A DNA stretch of 64,000 nucleotides from Microbispora sp. H13382. Lineage in GTDB: Bacteria; Actinomycetota; Actinomycetes; Streptosporangiales; Streptosporangiaceae. This document shows positions 25,251 through 35,122 of this stretch, piece by piece. The position numbers were made by a program, and so were the translations under genes. The stretch is from contig NZ_JABBXA010000014.1 of assembly GCF_014161445.1 (NCBI RefSeq), positions 143,881 to 207,880 on the forward strand, given 5' to 3'. The stretch's first letter is position 1, and each line of letters opens with the position of its first letter. The notes under the pieces are model-generated. The model saw only the letters and a list, made by a program, of their open reading frames with translations, searched no databases and was not told the origin of the DNA.

Positions 25251-27299
25251 TCAGTCGCTGCCCCACCGGCCGGTCGTCGCCAAACTGTGGCCCCGGACCT
25301 CCAGAACCTTGGCGAAGTCCCGCTGGCGGTGGCGTAGGCCGTGAACAAGCATCACCTCGCGGGCTCCCACCTCGCTGGCGATGTCGAGGAGTCCTCGTCT
25401 GTCGGCGTGGGCGGACAGGCGCATCATCTCAACACGGGCGCGCAGTGGGATTTCCTTCACCGCACCGTGATCGTTGACGGACAGGTGCGATGCCTGCTCC
25501 TCGACGAGTCTGAGCAGCCTGGCGCCAGCAGACTCCTCGTCCTGGTAACCGGAAAGGAACAGTGCACTGCGGGGCTCCGGCAGGATCCGGGCAGCCCACT
25601 GGACCGCAGGGCCTCCGGTGAGCATGCCCGACGTCGTAATCACGACACCAGAGGTGAACAGGTCCAGGTCACCGGGACGCTGCGCGCGGGCCACGCTGTC
25701 GCCGAAGATGCACAGAGGAGACGGCCGGTCCGCTGTGATGCGCTCGAACGACGACGTTACATCGGCTGCCATCCCGTCGAGCAGCACGGGCACGTGCGGA
25801 AGGTGCTTGCGCATGATCATGGCGAGTTCCTGCGCCCGCCCCAGTGCGAAGGCCGGGATGAGCACGCGCCCGCCGGTCGTGTACACCTCCTCAATGGCCC
25901 GGACCAAGTCCCTGACGCGGGTCTCCCGGGAGTCGTGGTCCTCCGCGCAGCAGGTGGACTCCATGACGAGGAGATCCGCCTCGCGTGCCGAGTCCGGGAC
26001 GGAGTAACCGTCCACAGTCTCTTGACGAAAGCCGGAGATATCACCGGTGATGACAACACGTTCGCCACCGGCCTGCACGACGACTCCCGCAGCACCGAGA
26101 ATGTGGCCAGCCGGGAACAGCTCCACAGTGAGGTCGCCAATCCTGACTACGGTGCCAAAAGGGACTTCCTCACATCGCTGTACGGCCGCCTCGACCGCAT
26201 CGCGCCGGTACAGGACTTCGCTGTCCGCGCCCCATCGGCGGTGGAGCCGCTCCCGCTCGCTCATGAGCTTGGTCGAGTCGGCCCACATTCGGGGCATCAA
26301 CTCGGTCGTCTCCGGAGTGGCCATGATCCGCAGATTTGGAAGGCGTTCGACCAGGGCGGGGACGTAACCGCAGTGGTCGGTGTGGGCGTGCGTGACCACG
26401 ACGGCATGAACCGGCCCTGTAAGAGCCTGTTCGATGTCGCGCGGCGGAAGCGCCGGATCGCCGGGCCGTAGTCCGGCGTCGACCAGCAGGCGGGTCGTAC
26501 CTGCCTCGACGAGTACGCAGGAACCGCCGATCTCGTCAGCGCCTCCCAGCGGTTGAACGCGAAGGTGACGTTCTCCGCTGACGGTCACCCGAGGAGGCGC
26601 CGGCACTGGCTGTGGAGGCGTAACAATTGCCTGAAGCGCCGCTGCGAGAGCCTCCGGCGCGATACCAGCTGTCTGGGCCGCGAGAACAAGCGGAGGCTCT
26701 GACCGCGCCTTTGGTTCGGCGCGGAGGTTGCGTGGGTCCCGGGTCTCCGGTCCCCCGTCGACTGTGTCGGGAGTCTGCTGGAGGACCGCCAACAGGGTGG
26801 ACGCCAGGATTCGGTGGTCGTGCAGTCGCCGCTGTAAGGCCGCCACCTGGGTGTCCAGCTCCTCCGCGCGCTTTTCCGCGTCGGCGAGCGCGCCCTTGGT
26901 GTTTTGAAGGGCTTTGTCGGCGTGCTCGTGCCTCCCTCTGGCCACCTCAAGTCTGCCACGAAGATCATCAATCTTCTCCTGGTGGCGTTTGCGTAGAGTG
27001 CGGCGAGCGTCCTCCTGCCTGGACAACTGCTCAGCGAGGCGCAGGCCGGCGCGGACGACGTCGCTGTCAGGAGACAGGAGCAGGGTGGCGACCGCCCGCA
27101 GATTCGGCTGGTCGCGGTCGATCAGCAGGTCACGCCGGAGTCTCGCACGCAGAGCCGGAACCCGGACGAGTGCATCGACGATCACCTCGCGATGTTCGGT
27201 GGCGAAACATCCCGCATCGTATTCTCTCCCGGCCAGAGCCGGCCGGGAAAGCATCACCTCCGCCGCCGCGTGGAGGATCGGCAGGAGAAGGTCCGTCAT
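25251..27299 (-). CDS. Beta-CASP metallo-beta-lactamase nuclease with N-terminal coiled coil
   Basis: A 682-aa protein. Residues of about 1-100 are helical, and about 105-180 form a coiled coil rich in Arg, Glu and Gln. A variable linker follows, then an MBL-fold core from about residue 250 (LGGADEIGGSCVLVEA) with the metal motif THAHTDH (His304, His306, Asp308, His309), HILGAAG and ITGDISG. The beta-CASP insert and C-terminal signatures are present (MESTC, LIPAFALGRAQE, SGYQDEESAGARLL, SAHADRRGL, MLVHG). Beta-CASP enzymes (RNase J, CPSF73, Ysh1, archaeal aCPSF) cut RNA, less often DNA. ATG 27299 overlaps the stop of the giant ATPase gene (ATGA), so the two are coupled. The coiled coil is an unusual addition and may dock the nuclease on the ATPase. 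Confidence 0.85.
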   Translation of the reverse strand: MTDLLLPILHAAAEVMLSRPALAGREYDAGCFATEHREVIVDALVRVPALRARLRRDLLIDRDQPNLRAVATLLLSPDSDVVRAGLRLAEQLSRQEDARRTLRKRHQEKIDDLRGRLEVARGRHEHADKALQNTKGALADAEKRAEELDTQVAALQRRLHDHRILASTLLAVLQQTPDTVDGGPETRDPRNLRAEPKARSEPPLVLAAQTAGIAPEALAAALQAIVTPPQPVPAPPRVTVSGERHLRVQPLGGADEIGGSCVLVEAGTTRLLVDAGLRPGDPALPPRDIEQALTGPVHAVVVTHAHTDHCGYVPALVERLPNLRIMATPETTELMPRMWADSTKLMSERERLHRRWGADSEVLYRRDAVEAAVQRCEEVPFGTVVRIGDLTVELFPAGHILGAAGVVVQAGGERVVITGDISGFRQETVDGYSVPDSAREADLLVMESTCCAEDHDSRETRVRDLVRAIEEVYTTGGRVLIPAFALGRAQELAMIMRKHLPHVPVLLDGMAADVTSSFERITADRPSPLCIFGDSVARAQRPGDLDLFTSGVVITTSGMLTGGPAVQWAARILPEPRSALFLSGYQDEESAGARLLRLVEEQASHLSVNDHGAVKEIPLRARVEMMRLSAHADRRGLLDIASEVGAREVMLVHGLRHRQRDFAKVLEVRGHSLATTGRWGSD

Positions 27300-30200
27300 C
27301 GGGACAGCCCCATTCGCTGGGTGGCCTTCAGAAGGACGGGCTCCGGCCTCAGCGTCCCGTCGTCCTGAGGGACCAGCGCACCGAGAATCCGGAGCACCTC
27401 CACCAGGTCCGCCGTCGAGATAAAGCCCTCCTCCTGGAGATTGGCCTCCGACAGAGGGTGGTCGTCCCCGTCGCTCCCGATCGAAGTAAGGAGGTCGGAG
27501 AGCGTCTCGGGGCTCTCCGCCGTGTCGAGGATCTCCACCAGCGTCTGCCATGCGGAGCTGAGCGCCGAGCCGGAGAGCACACCGGTCGACCGGACGAACT
27601 CCTCCGGGACCTCCTCCAGGTGTCTCCGGCAGCGCTCCAGAGCGTGTTCGGGGTCAGGGTCGCCGGCGGTGAGCGTCTGGACCACCTTGCTGATCAGCAG
27701 CGGCCAGCCACCGGTGGTGCGCAGCAGTGCGTCCTGGCTCGACCTGTCCTGGAAGCCGAGTCCGACCTCGTGCATCCACTGCCGGACAGCGGCATGGTTG
27801 AAGCGCTGGAGTTCAATCAACTCTGCGACGCCGGTCAGGCCGCCGAGGCTGTCGTCTTCCGGCTCGGCCCCGCGACCCGCCGAGAGCCATTCCGAGGCGT
27901 GCTCGGGCGGCGCGACCAGGGCGATGGATCGTGTCCCCTTGGTCGGGGCGGAGATCGCCTTGGCCGCCCTCCGCGGGATGGTGGCCGCCTTCCTGGGCTG
28001 CTGCCCCGTCAGGTCGACGATCACGATGTCGTGGCCGGAGCTCTGCTCGGCGCGCTGTAACGCCCCTTCCAGAGTGAGACCGTCCGCCCCGACCCGCAGT
28101 GTCCGGGCCTGCTTGTGCCGAGAGGCGGTCTCCTCCAGGGCAGCGGCCACCCGGTCGATCTGCAAGGCCGGTGAACCGGCGATCAGGTGCAGCACGTTGC
28201 GATGACCGAGCACCCTTGTCACCTGACTACCGGTCAGGGGGGACCGCTCGCCGTGCTCCTTGTAGGCGTCGCGGTAGGACTGTGCGTCGAACTCCTCGGG
28301 CCGCTCGAACGTCTCGGCCTGCCCGAGCACGGCCTCCACCTCGTCGGCGCCGCCGAGCAGGTTGAGGATGTGCGGAGTGCGCAGCCGGTAGCGTTCGCCG
28401 TCGGCGGCGAGGACACCGAGGTTGACACACTCTTCCAGCAGCCCACGGAATCCGTCGCTGGTCGAGTCCTTGAATCCGTGCGGCCACCACTCCAGGCAGT
28501 CCGCCCGCAGTTGGCTCGCTGTCAGCTCGCCGACCCCGCTCTCGTCGAGCGCGTGGAACGCGACGGTGTAGGCGATGACCTTGTATCGCTTGTCCAGGTT
28601 CAGGGTCCACTCGAAGCGGTCGCGGAAGCCACGCGCCAGTTTGCTGTCTCGCCAGACCGCGTCCACGTCCTCCCGCGTGATTTCGTACGGCAGCGCCATG
28701 TGCGTCGCTGAAATCCGGCGCAACCGGGTCAGCAGGGCGTCGGCGAACAGCTGAATGAGGGCCGGAGCGTTGTTCGCCTCCGCGATGACACGCGCCCCCA
28801 GGCGGGGGGAGAACCTGAAACCGAGCGCCTCCAGGGGCTTGGTCAGCAGATTGTAGGCGTCCTGCGGATCGAGCGGACCGACCGCGATGGGCGTTCCCAG
28901 ATGGGCGAGAGGCTGGTTGGACAGGCTCTCGAACCGGGCCGTCTGGTGCAGGCCGGCGAAGACGACCTTGACGCGGCCGTCCGTCTCGTTCATCAGGTTG
29001 CGCAGCGCGATGACATTGCTGAAGGAGGCGTCCCTCGCGTCCGCGTTGAGGAACTCGTCGGCTTCGTCCAGCAGGATCAGCAGTTGCCGCGCGGGATCGG
29101 CCTCAATCCACTCCTTCACCCCCCGGCAGATCTCCTCCGGATCGGCCGGGGGCGCCGATCGCTGCGGCAGAACCTCGGCCTGCGTGAGCCGGTCGGCGAG
29201 CGTCCGCCATAACGCGGCGACGGATTCGACCTTGCCGATGTTCTGGATGACCTCGGAGATGACCAACCGGTTCGGGTCGGTCTTGCGGATGTACCGCTCG
29301 GCCTTGCGCAGTAGCGCGGACTTGCCGAGCTGCCGCCCGCCGTACACGAAGGAAGATCCGGCCCGGCTGATCACCTCCTGCCACTGGTCCAAGCGCCCGT
29401 AGAACATCTCCTCTGGCACGTCTCCCGTGGGGGCGTACGGATTGGTGGCGGTGAACGGGGCCAGCAGGTTCACCGTCGTGCTCCAGTCCGCGTCGGGCAG
29501 ACAGGCGAGGTAACTGATCGCGGCGTCGTCCAGGAACGCCGCGATCGGTGTCGGACGCCTGCGGCTCACGGCGGCCAGTTGCCGGCGCTGCTCCATGGTG
29601 AGCACACCGAAGTAGAGGACGAGGACCGTCTGGTCCGCCGGCTGCTCCTTCAGCCACTCGATGACCTGCTGCGGTCCCGGCGGTCGCCATACCAGCAGGA
29701 GCTGGAGCCGGTCACCTGACGGGCTCATCCGGGAACCGAAGGCCGGCAGTTGCGGATCGACGATCGTGCGCACCTTGTCCAACGTGATCCAGAGCCGGTC
29801 TCGTTCTTCACGAGAGGCTCCCTGCTCGCCCTCCAGGCCGATAACCTGCAGAACCGCGGTGACGGCGGACCTGAGGTTGCCCGCCCCCTTCGGCCCCTGG
29901 GACAGGGCGTGCCACAGACGCAGGCCCTCTCCCGCCACGGCGCGCCGGGTGCGGGGAATGCCAGAGATCGACAGCCCGGTGCGGTGCAGGAGGAGACCCA
30001 GCTCAGGCTCATCGATCTCCTGGCCGGTACGGAGCGCGTCCTTGAGCCGTTGCAACCACTCCGCTCCTTCCTGACCCTTCTGCCTGGCCGGCAGCCGAGC
30101 GGACATGGTTTCGAAGGCCTGTGGAAAGTGCGGGAAGAACCGCTTCAGGTGGTCGACCGTGTCCGATATCTCGGGCAGCCGCTTGCCGCTTTTCGCCTGC

Positions 30201-33200
30201 GCCATGAACTCACGGGCGGTGGTCAGGTCACCGTCCTCGATGTAGGTCCTGATGCGTTCTTGGACGTCGGCGACATCGGCGTTCTCGGCGCTCAGGGCGG
30301 CCAGTGCGGCCAGCTCCGCGGTGATCTGTTCGTCGCGGACGTGGGCGACCTCCCGCTCCAACGCGTCCAGCTCGCGCGTAATCAGGTCGAAGTCGTCCCG
30401 CTCGGTGCTACCGAGAGCCTGGAGCAGAGCGGAGAAGCGGGTGGCGGTCACCTCAGGGAGCACTCCCGCCCGGCGCCACTCCGCGATGCGGTCCTGGAGC
30501 TCGTCGATGCGATCGTCACGCTCGTGCCGGGCCTCGTTGACCAGCTTGTCCCTACGCTGGCGGAGCTCGGTGTGGAGCTTGTGGTCCTGCTGAGCCAGGA
30601 CCGAGAGGAGGGCTCGCGTTCCCCGGTGGTCGCCGTTCCCGGCGCGTTCCTCGAAGGCCGTCCGCCAGTCGCGCTCGCCGGCGGTGCAGAGGGGGAGCAG
30701 GCCTTCCAGCGTAGGCCGGGCCCGAGGCGCGACGGTGTCGGCGTCGAAGTCGATCGTGGGGGAGAGGAGTAGGTCGCCGTTGAGGAGGTGTGTGATCAAG
30801 GGCTCCGGCTGGGAGAGCGGCTCGCCGTCCAGCAGGCCCAGGGTGTCATGCACCAGCCGTGAGACACCGCTCGCCGCCGCGGCGACGAGCGGGTCGGAGG
30901 ACATCGCCAAGGCAGCGATCTCCTCCTCGACCCGCGTCCGGTAGCCCTGCACGGTCGCGCGAAGTTCGTCCAGGTGCCGGACGACCCAGGAGACGCCGGA
31001 CGCGTCCGTCTGCAGCGACTGCACCTCGCGTACCGCGGCCACCCAGTTCGCCACGAGGTCGAGAGACTTGTCGATTTTCTCGATCAGTTTGGCCCTGGCG
31101 CCGGAGTGAATGCGGTCAGCCCCTCTGCGGGAAGCGCGGGCCTTGGCCGTCTCGTCGATCAGCCGGTCGATCGCCTCTCCGGTCCGGAGCTTGTCGAGTT
31201 CCTGTTCGACCTCGCGCGCCAGCGACGCGTTGTCGCGGGCCGCGATCGCCAGTAGTCTCCCCGGACCCGACGAGTCATCCTGGATCAGGGTCTTCCAGAC
31301 ATCCGTGGCCAGAGCGTACTTGATCTTCTGGGATGGGCCCTCGTCCAGGAACCTGGCTGCGGCGGCAGAAGCCTGCTCCCGGATTCCGTCCGCCCGCGAG
31401 GCGTCGTGCATCCGCCCCGACAGTCCGGACACCAGATAGGCCCCGGCCTTCGCCATCCGGCCGAACGCCTCACCGTACGCCGTCAGACCAGGGTACGGCG
31501 CCAGCGCCGGCGACAGCTCGTCCAGCAGGCGAGTCGCCTCCGGGGTCGGGTGAACCAGGCCGCTGCGCAGCGCCGCTGCCCAGGCCAGCAACTGACCGGG
31601 CACGTCGTCGCCAAGGGCCTTCACGGTCACGTTCACAGCGGACTCCGTGAAGGCGGCCGACAGCCGCCCGGCGAACTCGCTCGTCTCGGCGGATATAGCG
31701 GCACACCGCCGCGCGCTCACCTCCGCGGAGGGTCTGTCCGCAGCCTCACGCAGCCACGCCGCCAACCCGAAGCGCCCAGCACGGAGCGCGGCCGCCTCTG
31801 CCTCGGCGGCGGAGCCGGTGAGGCCCACGCCACCGGTGAGCTCCGCGGCGCCGCTGGTCGCTAGGGAGCCGGTCGGCCGGGCCGGTTCCAACTCGGACCT
31901 GTCGTCCGCGCCCGCCTCATGCACTTCTGTGTCCGACGGCGGGACGCGTTCCTGCGGCGCGGCCTCACGCGCCTTCAGCGGACGCGTCGGCTTGTCCTTC
32001 ACCGGCTGCGCCGTACTCTCGATGAAGGCGTCCAGGTCGGCGAGCTCGTCCAGGTCGGCGTGCCGGCTCACGTCCGCCGGAACGGGTGGAGCATCCGCGG
32101 CGGATGGTGAGGAGGGTGCCTGCGGCTCGTCCGTCGCAGGAGCGACACCCCCATCGTCCTCTCCTGCCGGATTCTCGTCCACCGAGCCACCGCCTGTGGA
32201 GTCGTCAGAGGATGCGTCATCCGACGGGGTAGTCGCGCCGCCGTCGTTCTCTGCAGGCATCCCGTCGTGCAGCGGAGCGGGCAGGGGCACGCCGGCATCA
32301 TCGGGAACTGTCAGCGAACCTCGAACCGCGGCCGCGCCCAGCTTGCGCCATCCGGGGGGTGCCTCCTGGCGGAATCGTTCCTGCAGCTCGTCGATCCTGT
32401 CAAGGGCGTCGGGGTCGTCAGCCAGGCTGATGAGTTCCGCCAGGATCTCCAGGACTGGGCTCTCTGCTGTGGCGGCCTCGCGGACCTCCTGGAGAAGGTC
32501 TTCGAGATTCGATGGGCCGTTGACGTGGGCCAGCGCGAGGATCCTCCTGCGCCGGTAGTCCTCGGACTCGAGCTGGACGATTTCGTGCTGGAGCGCCTCG
32601 GCGGTCGTGCCGGAGAGTGCGGAGCCGCGAACAACCTCGAGTCTGCCCCGGAGCCCGTCGAACTCTCGGACGCCCCGCAGGATCGCCTCGACATCCTCGG
32701 CAAAAGGCCGTCCGGCGTCCGCGAACGCCTGCCGTACCCGCTCGGCGGCGGTTGCCGCATCCTCAAGCGTCCGGCGAAGAAGTTCGAGTTCCGCCCGCAG
32801 GGTCGATCTGGAGGGCCGCTGATCGTCGTCAAGGGGTTCCCGGGTAACCGAGGTCATCTCTTCCTCTCCAGCATGAGACTCCTCGGTATAAGACGCCTGG
32901 AGCGATCCAGTGGACGACAGGGACAGGGCGGCCTCCCGGAGCTCGGAGAATGCGATCGGCTCCTCCGGGAGCGTGGGATAACCGGTGCGGAGCTCCCGCC
33001 AGGCGGAGCGGACCGCGTCCGCAGCGGCGACACCCATCCGCTCAGTGGAGCCCATGAGGAGCCCGAGCGCCACTGCGGACAACGGCAGGTCGTGCCAGTA
33101 GACGTCTGCGAGCACGAGGTCGACCATGCTCTCGGTAAGACCCTTGGCACTGGTCAGTGTCGCGGCGAGCACAGGGGCGTTGGAGAGAACGTCGGTGGCC

Positions 33201-33577
33201 TGACCGGAGTGGAGCAGGCGAGCGCACTCGTCCGCGGATAACTCGTCGTGGTTATCGAAGCCGAGAAGGAAGGGGGTGCTCAGGGCGCAGGCGAGGGAGG
33301 TCCGCAGCTTCCCGTCTGTTTCGTGAAGGATGCGGGTGAGACCGATGGCCGCCGACCGGGGTATCGAGCGTACGTCGCCGAGCTTGACATAGCTCAGGAC
33401 CCTTCTGCGGACCGGTGGCGGATAGTGCCGGACCACCATCAGGTCGTCCGGGGTCACACGGGCCGCCGCCTCCGCCACGATCAGGCCGACGTGTTCGAAC
33501 GCGGCCAGGGCGCTGACTTCGCCCACAGGCGCCGGGTGCCGGTCATGCGGGCCCTTCTCGATGCAGAGTTGCCGCAC
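27296..33577 (-). CDS. Giant 2093-aa AAA/STAND-like P-loop ATPase
   Basis: A 2093-aa protein. Residues 1-240 are helical with no recognised domain, 240-400 are predicted coiled coil, 440-560 are acidic and low-complexity, and 560-1390 are long helical segments. A P-loop ATPase follows: Walker A GGRQLGKS at 1413-1420 and Walker B LLILLDEADEFL with Asp1504-Glu1505, resembling Cdc6/ORC/STAND-type ATPases. After it come winged-helix-like segments and a second, Rossmann-like region near 1850-1950. A large N-terminal sensor-like region plus a C-terminal ATPase recalls STAND defence proteins, but I recognise no characterised relative. GTG 33577 has a GGGGG purine run 5 nt upstream. The protein is coupled by a 4-nt overlap to the beta-CASP nuclease and is likely cytoplasmic. 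Confidence 0.8.
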   Translation of the reverse strand: MRQLCIEKGPHDRHPAPVGEVSALAAFEHVGLIVAEAAARVTPDDLMVVRHYPPPVRRRVLSYVKLGDVRSIPRSAAIGLTRILHETDGKLRTSLACALSTPFLLGFDNHDELSADECARLLHSGQATDVLSNAPVLAATLTSAKGLTESMVDLVLADVYWHDLPLSAVALGLLMGSTERMGVAAADAVRSAWRELRTGYPTLPEEPIAFSELREAALSLSSTGSLQASYTEESHAGEEEMTSVTREPLDDDQRPSRSTLRAELELLRRTLEDAATAAERVRQAFADAGRPFAEDVEAILRGVREFDGLRGRLEVVRGSALSGTTAEALQHEIVQLESEDYRRRRILALAHVNGPSNLEDLLQEVREAATAESPVLEILAELISLADDPDALDRIDELQERFRQEAPPGWRKLGAAAVRGSLTVPDDAGVPLPAPLHDGMPAENDGGATTPSDDASSDDSTGGGSVDENPAGEDDGGVAPATDEPQAPSSPSAADAPPVPADVSRHADLDELADLDAFIESTAQPVKDKPTRPLKAREAAPQERVPPSDTEVHEAGADDRSELEPARPTGSLATSGAAELTGGVGLTGSAAEAEAAALRAGRFGLAAWLREAADRPSAEVSARRCAAISAETSEFAGRLSAAFTESAVNVTVKALGDDVPGQLLAWAAALRSGLVHPTPEATRLLDELSPALAPYPGLTAYGEAFGRMAKAGAYLVSGLSGRMHDASRADGIREQASAAAARFLDEGPSQKIKYALATDVWKTLIQDDSSGPGRLLAIAARDNASLAREVEQELDKLRTGEAIDRLIDETAKARASRRGADRIHSGARAKLIEKIDKSLDLVANWVAAVREVQSLQTDASGVSWVVRHLDELRATVQGYRTRVEEEIAALAMSSDPLVAAAASGVSRLVHDTLGLLDGEPLSQPEPLITHLLNGDLLLSPTIDFDADTVAPRARPTLEGLLPLCTAGERDWRTAFEERAGNGDHRGTRALLSVLAQQDHKLHTELRQRRDKLVNEARHERDDRIDELQDRIAEWRRAGVLPEVTATRFSALLQALGSTERDDFDLITRELDALEREVAHVRDEQITAELAALAALSAENADVADVQERIRTYIEDGDLTTAREFMAQAKSGKRLPEISDTVDHLKRFFPHFPQAFETMSARLPARQKGQEGAEWLQRLKDALRTGQEIDEPELGLLLHRTGLSISGIPRTRRAVAGEGLRLWHALSQGPKGAGNLRSAVTAVLQVIGLEGEQGASREERDRLWITLDKVRTIVDPQLPAFGSRMSPSGDRLQLLLVWRPPGPQQVIEWLKEQPADQTVLVLYFGVLTMEQRRQLAAVSRRRPTPIAAFLDDAAISYLACLPDADWSTTVNLLAPFTATNPYAPTGDVPEEMFYGRLDQWQEVISRAGSSFVYGGRQLGKSALLRKAERYIRKTDPNRLVISEVIQNIGKVESVAALWRTLADRLTQAEVLPQRSAPPADPEEICRGVKEWIEADPARQLLILLDEADEFLNADARDASFSNVIALRNLMNETDGRVKVVFAGLHQTARFESLSNQPLAHLGTPIAVGPLDPQDAYNLLTKPLEALGFRFSPRLGARVIAEANNAPALIQLFADALLTRLRRISATHMALPYEITREDVDAVWRDSKLARGFRDRFEWTLNLDKRYKVIAYTVAFHALDESGVGELTASQLRADCLEWWPHGFKDSTSDGFRGLLEECVNLGVLAADGERYRLRTPHILNLLGGADEVEAVLGQAETFERPEEFDAQSYRDAYKEHGERSPLTGSQVTRVLGHRNVLHLIAGSPALQIDRVAAALEETASRHKQARTLRVGADGLTLEGALQRAEQSSGHDIVIVDLTGQQPRKAATIPRRAAKAISAPTKGTRSIALVAPPEHASEWLSAGRGAEPEDDSLGGLTGVAELIELQRFNHAAVRQWMHEVGLGFQDRSSQDALLRTTGGWPLLISKVVQTLTAGDPDPEHALERCRRHLEEVPEEFVRSTGVLSGSALSSAWQTLVEILDTAESPETLSDLLTSIGSDGDDHPLSEANLQEEGFISTADLVEVLRILGALVPQDDGTLRPEPVLLKATQRMGLSR

Positions 33578-33741
33578 AGTGTCCCCCTTCTTCGTTGGTG
33601 GGGCGCGAACAGTCCGTACACGGAGAAATGCCGATCAGTACCGTCGAGTCCGAGCAAGAGCGGCTGGGGCATGGGCCGCGCAGGGATGACCGGTCCTTCT
33701 CGGTAACGGATGAGCGTGCCGGGCTCGTCGGTGACGAACGG

Positions 33742-33770
33742 ACCATATCCCAAGAGAAGCCGACTTACAA
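33742..33770 (-). promoter_or_regulatory. Candidate promoter of the giant ATPase operon
   Basis: TTGTAA (33770-33765), a 17-nt spacer and TATGGT (33747-33742) on the - strand, about 165 nt before the GTG. The -35 box lies 4 nt from a perfect 11-bp inverted repeat. Confidence 0.4.
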
Positions 33771-33773
33771 CAG

Positions 33774-33804
33774 TGAAGTGAGTTCACAAGGATAACTCAC
33801 TTCA
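33774..33804. promoter_or_regulatory. Perfect 11-bp inverted repeat, candidate operator
   Basis: TGAAGTGAGTT (33774-33784), a 9-nt spacer, then AACTCACTTCA (33794-33804). The arms are fully complementary and lie between divergent operons, directly upstream of the candidate -35 box of the ATPase gene. This suits binding by a dimeric regulator; a transcript hairpin is the alternative. Confidence 0.55.
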
Positions 33805-33938
33805 GGGACAAATGGGATTCAATCGCATAGAAGCGGTTGAACCTCATGAATCGGGCTAGCTCAGGATTCTGATGAGAGAATGTCGACAGCAATCGCTCGG
33901 CCATCTAACTGTTACTTGGGTTCACAGGCGCAATCATG

Positions 33939-33967
33939 TAGACCCCGTGATGGTAACCGGCTACTGT
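33939..33967 (+). promoter_or_regulatory. Candidate promoter of the kinase-helicase-methylase operon
   Basis: TAGACC (33939-33944), a 17-nt spacer and TACTGT (33962-33967), about 125 nt before the kinase ATG. The match is partial. Confidence 0.3.
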
Positions 33968-34092
33968 TGCGGGGCGCAGGTGAAAGTGTGAGGCGTGATC
34001 TCCTTGAGATCGGAACGAGCATCTTGGAGAGTCAGGCCGCATATCTTGAGTGCGGTGCGTTACCCCCGACGTCGCCGTAGAGGCAGGTGAGC

Positions 34093-35112
34093 ATGGAACT
34101 CCTGGACCGTTCCGACCCCCAGCGGATCGGTGGTATCACCCTGCGCGGACGGCTCGGCGCCGGAGGAATGGGCCGGGTCTTCTATGGCCTCACCGACGAC
34201 TACGAGCAGGTCGCAGTGAAGATCATTCGTGAGGACCTACTGGGCCACACCGAGGCGCGCGCCCGGTTCGCCCGCGAGATTGACGCGTTACGAACTGTGC
34301 AGGGGCCGCACGTCGCCGCTCTGGTGGACGCATCCGGCGAGGGCGAGGAGAGGCCCTGGCTCGCGGTGGAGTACGTCCGGGGCCTGAGCCTGAAGGAGTT
34401 CGTCGAGACCTGTGGCCCGCTCGACGGCGAGCACGCCGCGACGCTCGGTGTCCTGCTGGCCTCCGCGCTGGGCGATATTCACGCGGCCGGCCTCCTGCAC
34501 CGTGATCTCAAGCCTGGCAACATCCTGCTCGGCAGGGACGGGGCGAAGGTCATCGACCTGGGTCTGGTGGCCCTCGTCGACGGCCCGACCGACCTGACCA
34601 CGACCGCCTCGACGCTCGGCACGCCCGCCTGTATGTCACCCGAGCAGGCCAACACTCCCAAGCAGGTGACCGCCGCCACCGACGTCTACTCACTCGGCGC
34701 GACGCTGATGTTCGCGCTGGCCAAGCACTACCCCTATGACGGCAAGACGGTCGCGGCGCTGTTCATGAACATCATCAGTGCCGATGTGAAGCCCGACCTC
34801 GCCGGCGTCCCGGAGGAGTTCGCGCCGCTCATCACCGCGATGCTCGCCCAGGATCCCGCCGACCGCCCCACCGTCCCCGAGACGTACGAGCGGCTCAAGG
34901 AGGTGGCGACCTCGGGCGGGGTTACGCTGCCGGTGGCCGTACGACGCTTCGCCGTCGCCACGTACGTCGAGCGGGACAGCGACCCGCAGGACCCCACTCC
35001 GCCGGCTCGGCCGCGCCGCCGCGACCTCTCCGAGGTCGTCGTGCCCGGCTCGGTGGTCGCGAAGCTCGCCGACCGTCTCCGCGGCGCGTACGCCGTCGGC
35101 GCCCGTTTCTAA
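34093..35112 (+). CDS. Cytoplasmic Hanks-type Ser/Thr kinase with DLG variant
   Basis: A 339-aa kinase with no TM segment. The glycine loop is GAGGMG, the ATP lysine is in VAVKII, HRDLKPGN begins at His136 (catalytic Asp138), and the DFG position reads DLG (Asp155-Leu-Gly). The domain ends near residue 275 and a 60-residue Pro/Arg-rich tail follows. The metal-binding Asp is kept, so activity is likely. I prefer ATG 34093, 9 nt after GAGG; GTG 34087 is also possible. The helicase follows after 10 nt and the giant methyltransferase overlaps the helicase, so this is the first gene of a three-gene operon. It probably phosphorylates one of those partners, by analogy with PglW; this is inference. 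Confidence 0.85.
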   Translation: MELLDRSDPQRIGGITLRGRLGAGGMGRVFYGLTDDYEQVAVKIIREDLLGHTEARARFAREIDALRTVQGPHVAALVDASGEGEERPWLAVEYVRGLSLKEFVETCGPLDGEHAATLGVLLASALGDIHAAGLLHRDLKPGNILLGRDGAKVIDLGLVALVDGPTDLTTTASTLGTPACMSPEQANTPKQVTAATDVYSLGATLMFALAKHYPYDGKTVAALFMNIISADVKPDLAGVPEEFAPLITAMLAQDPADRPTVPETYERLKEVATSGGVTLPVAVRRFAVATYVERDSDPQDPTPPARPRRRDLSEVVVPGSVVAKLADRLRGAYAVGARF

Positions 35113-35122
35113 GAGGAGAACC

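Larger units (their letters stand above)
33578..34092. other. 515-nt divergent regulatory region, no gene supported
   Basis: This gap separates the ATPase operon (-) from a kinase operon (+). It holds a perfect inverted repeat (33774-33804), a candidate promoter for each side, and a small hairpin GATCTC-CTT-GAGATC (33997-34011) in the kinase leader. Short open frames here lack Shine-Dalgarno sequences and family resemblance, so I annotate none. Confidence 0.6.

Noticed and set aside
33880..34080. 66-aa open frame upstream of the kinase
   Set aside because: It has no Shine-Dalgarno sequence, crosses the candidate promoter and resembles nothing.
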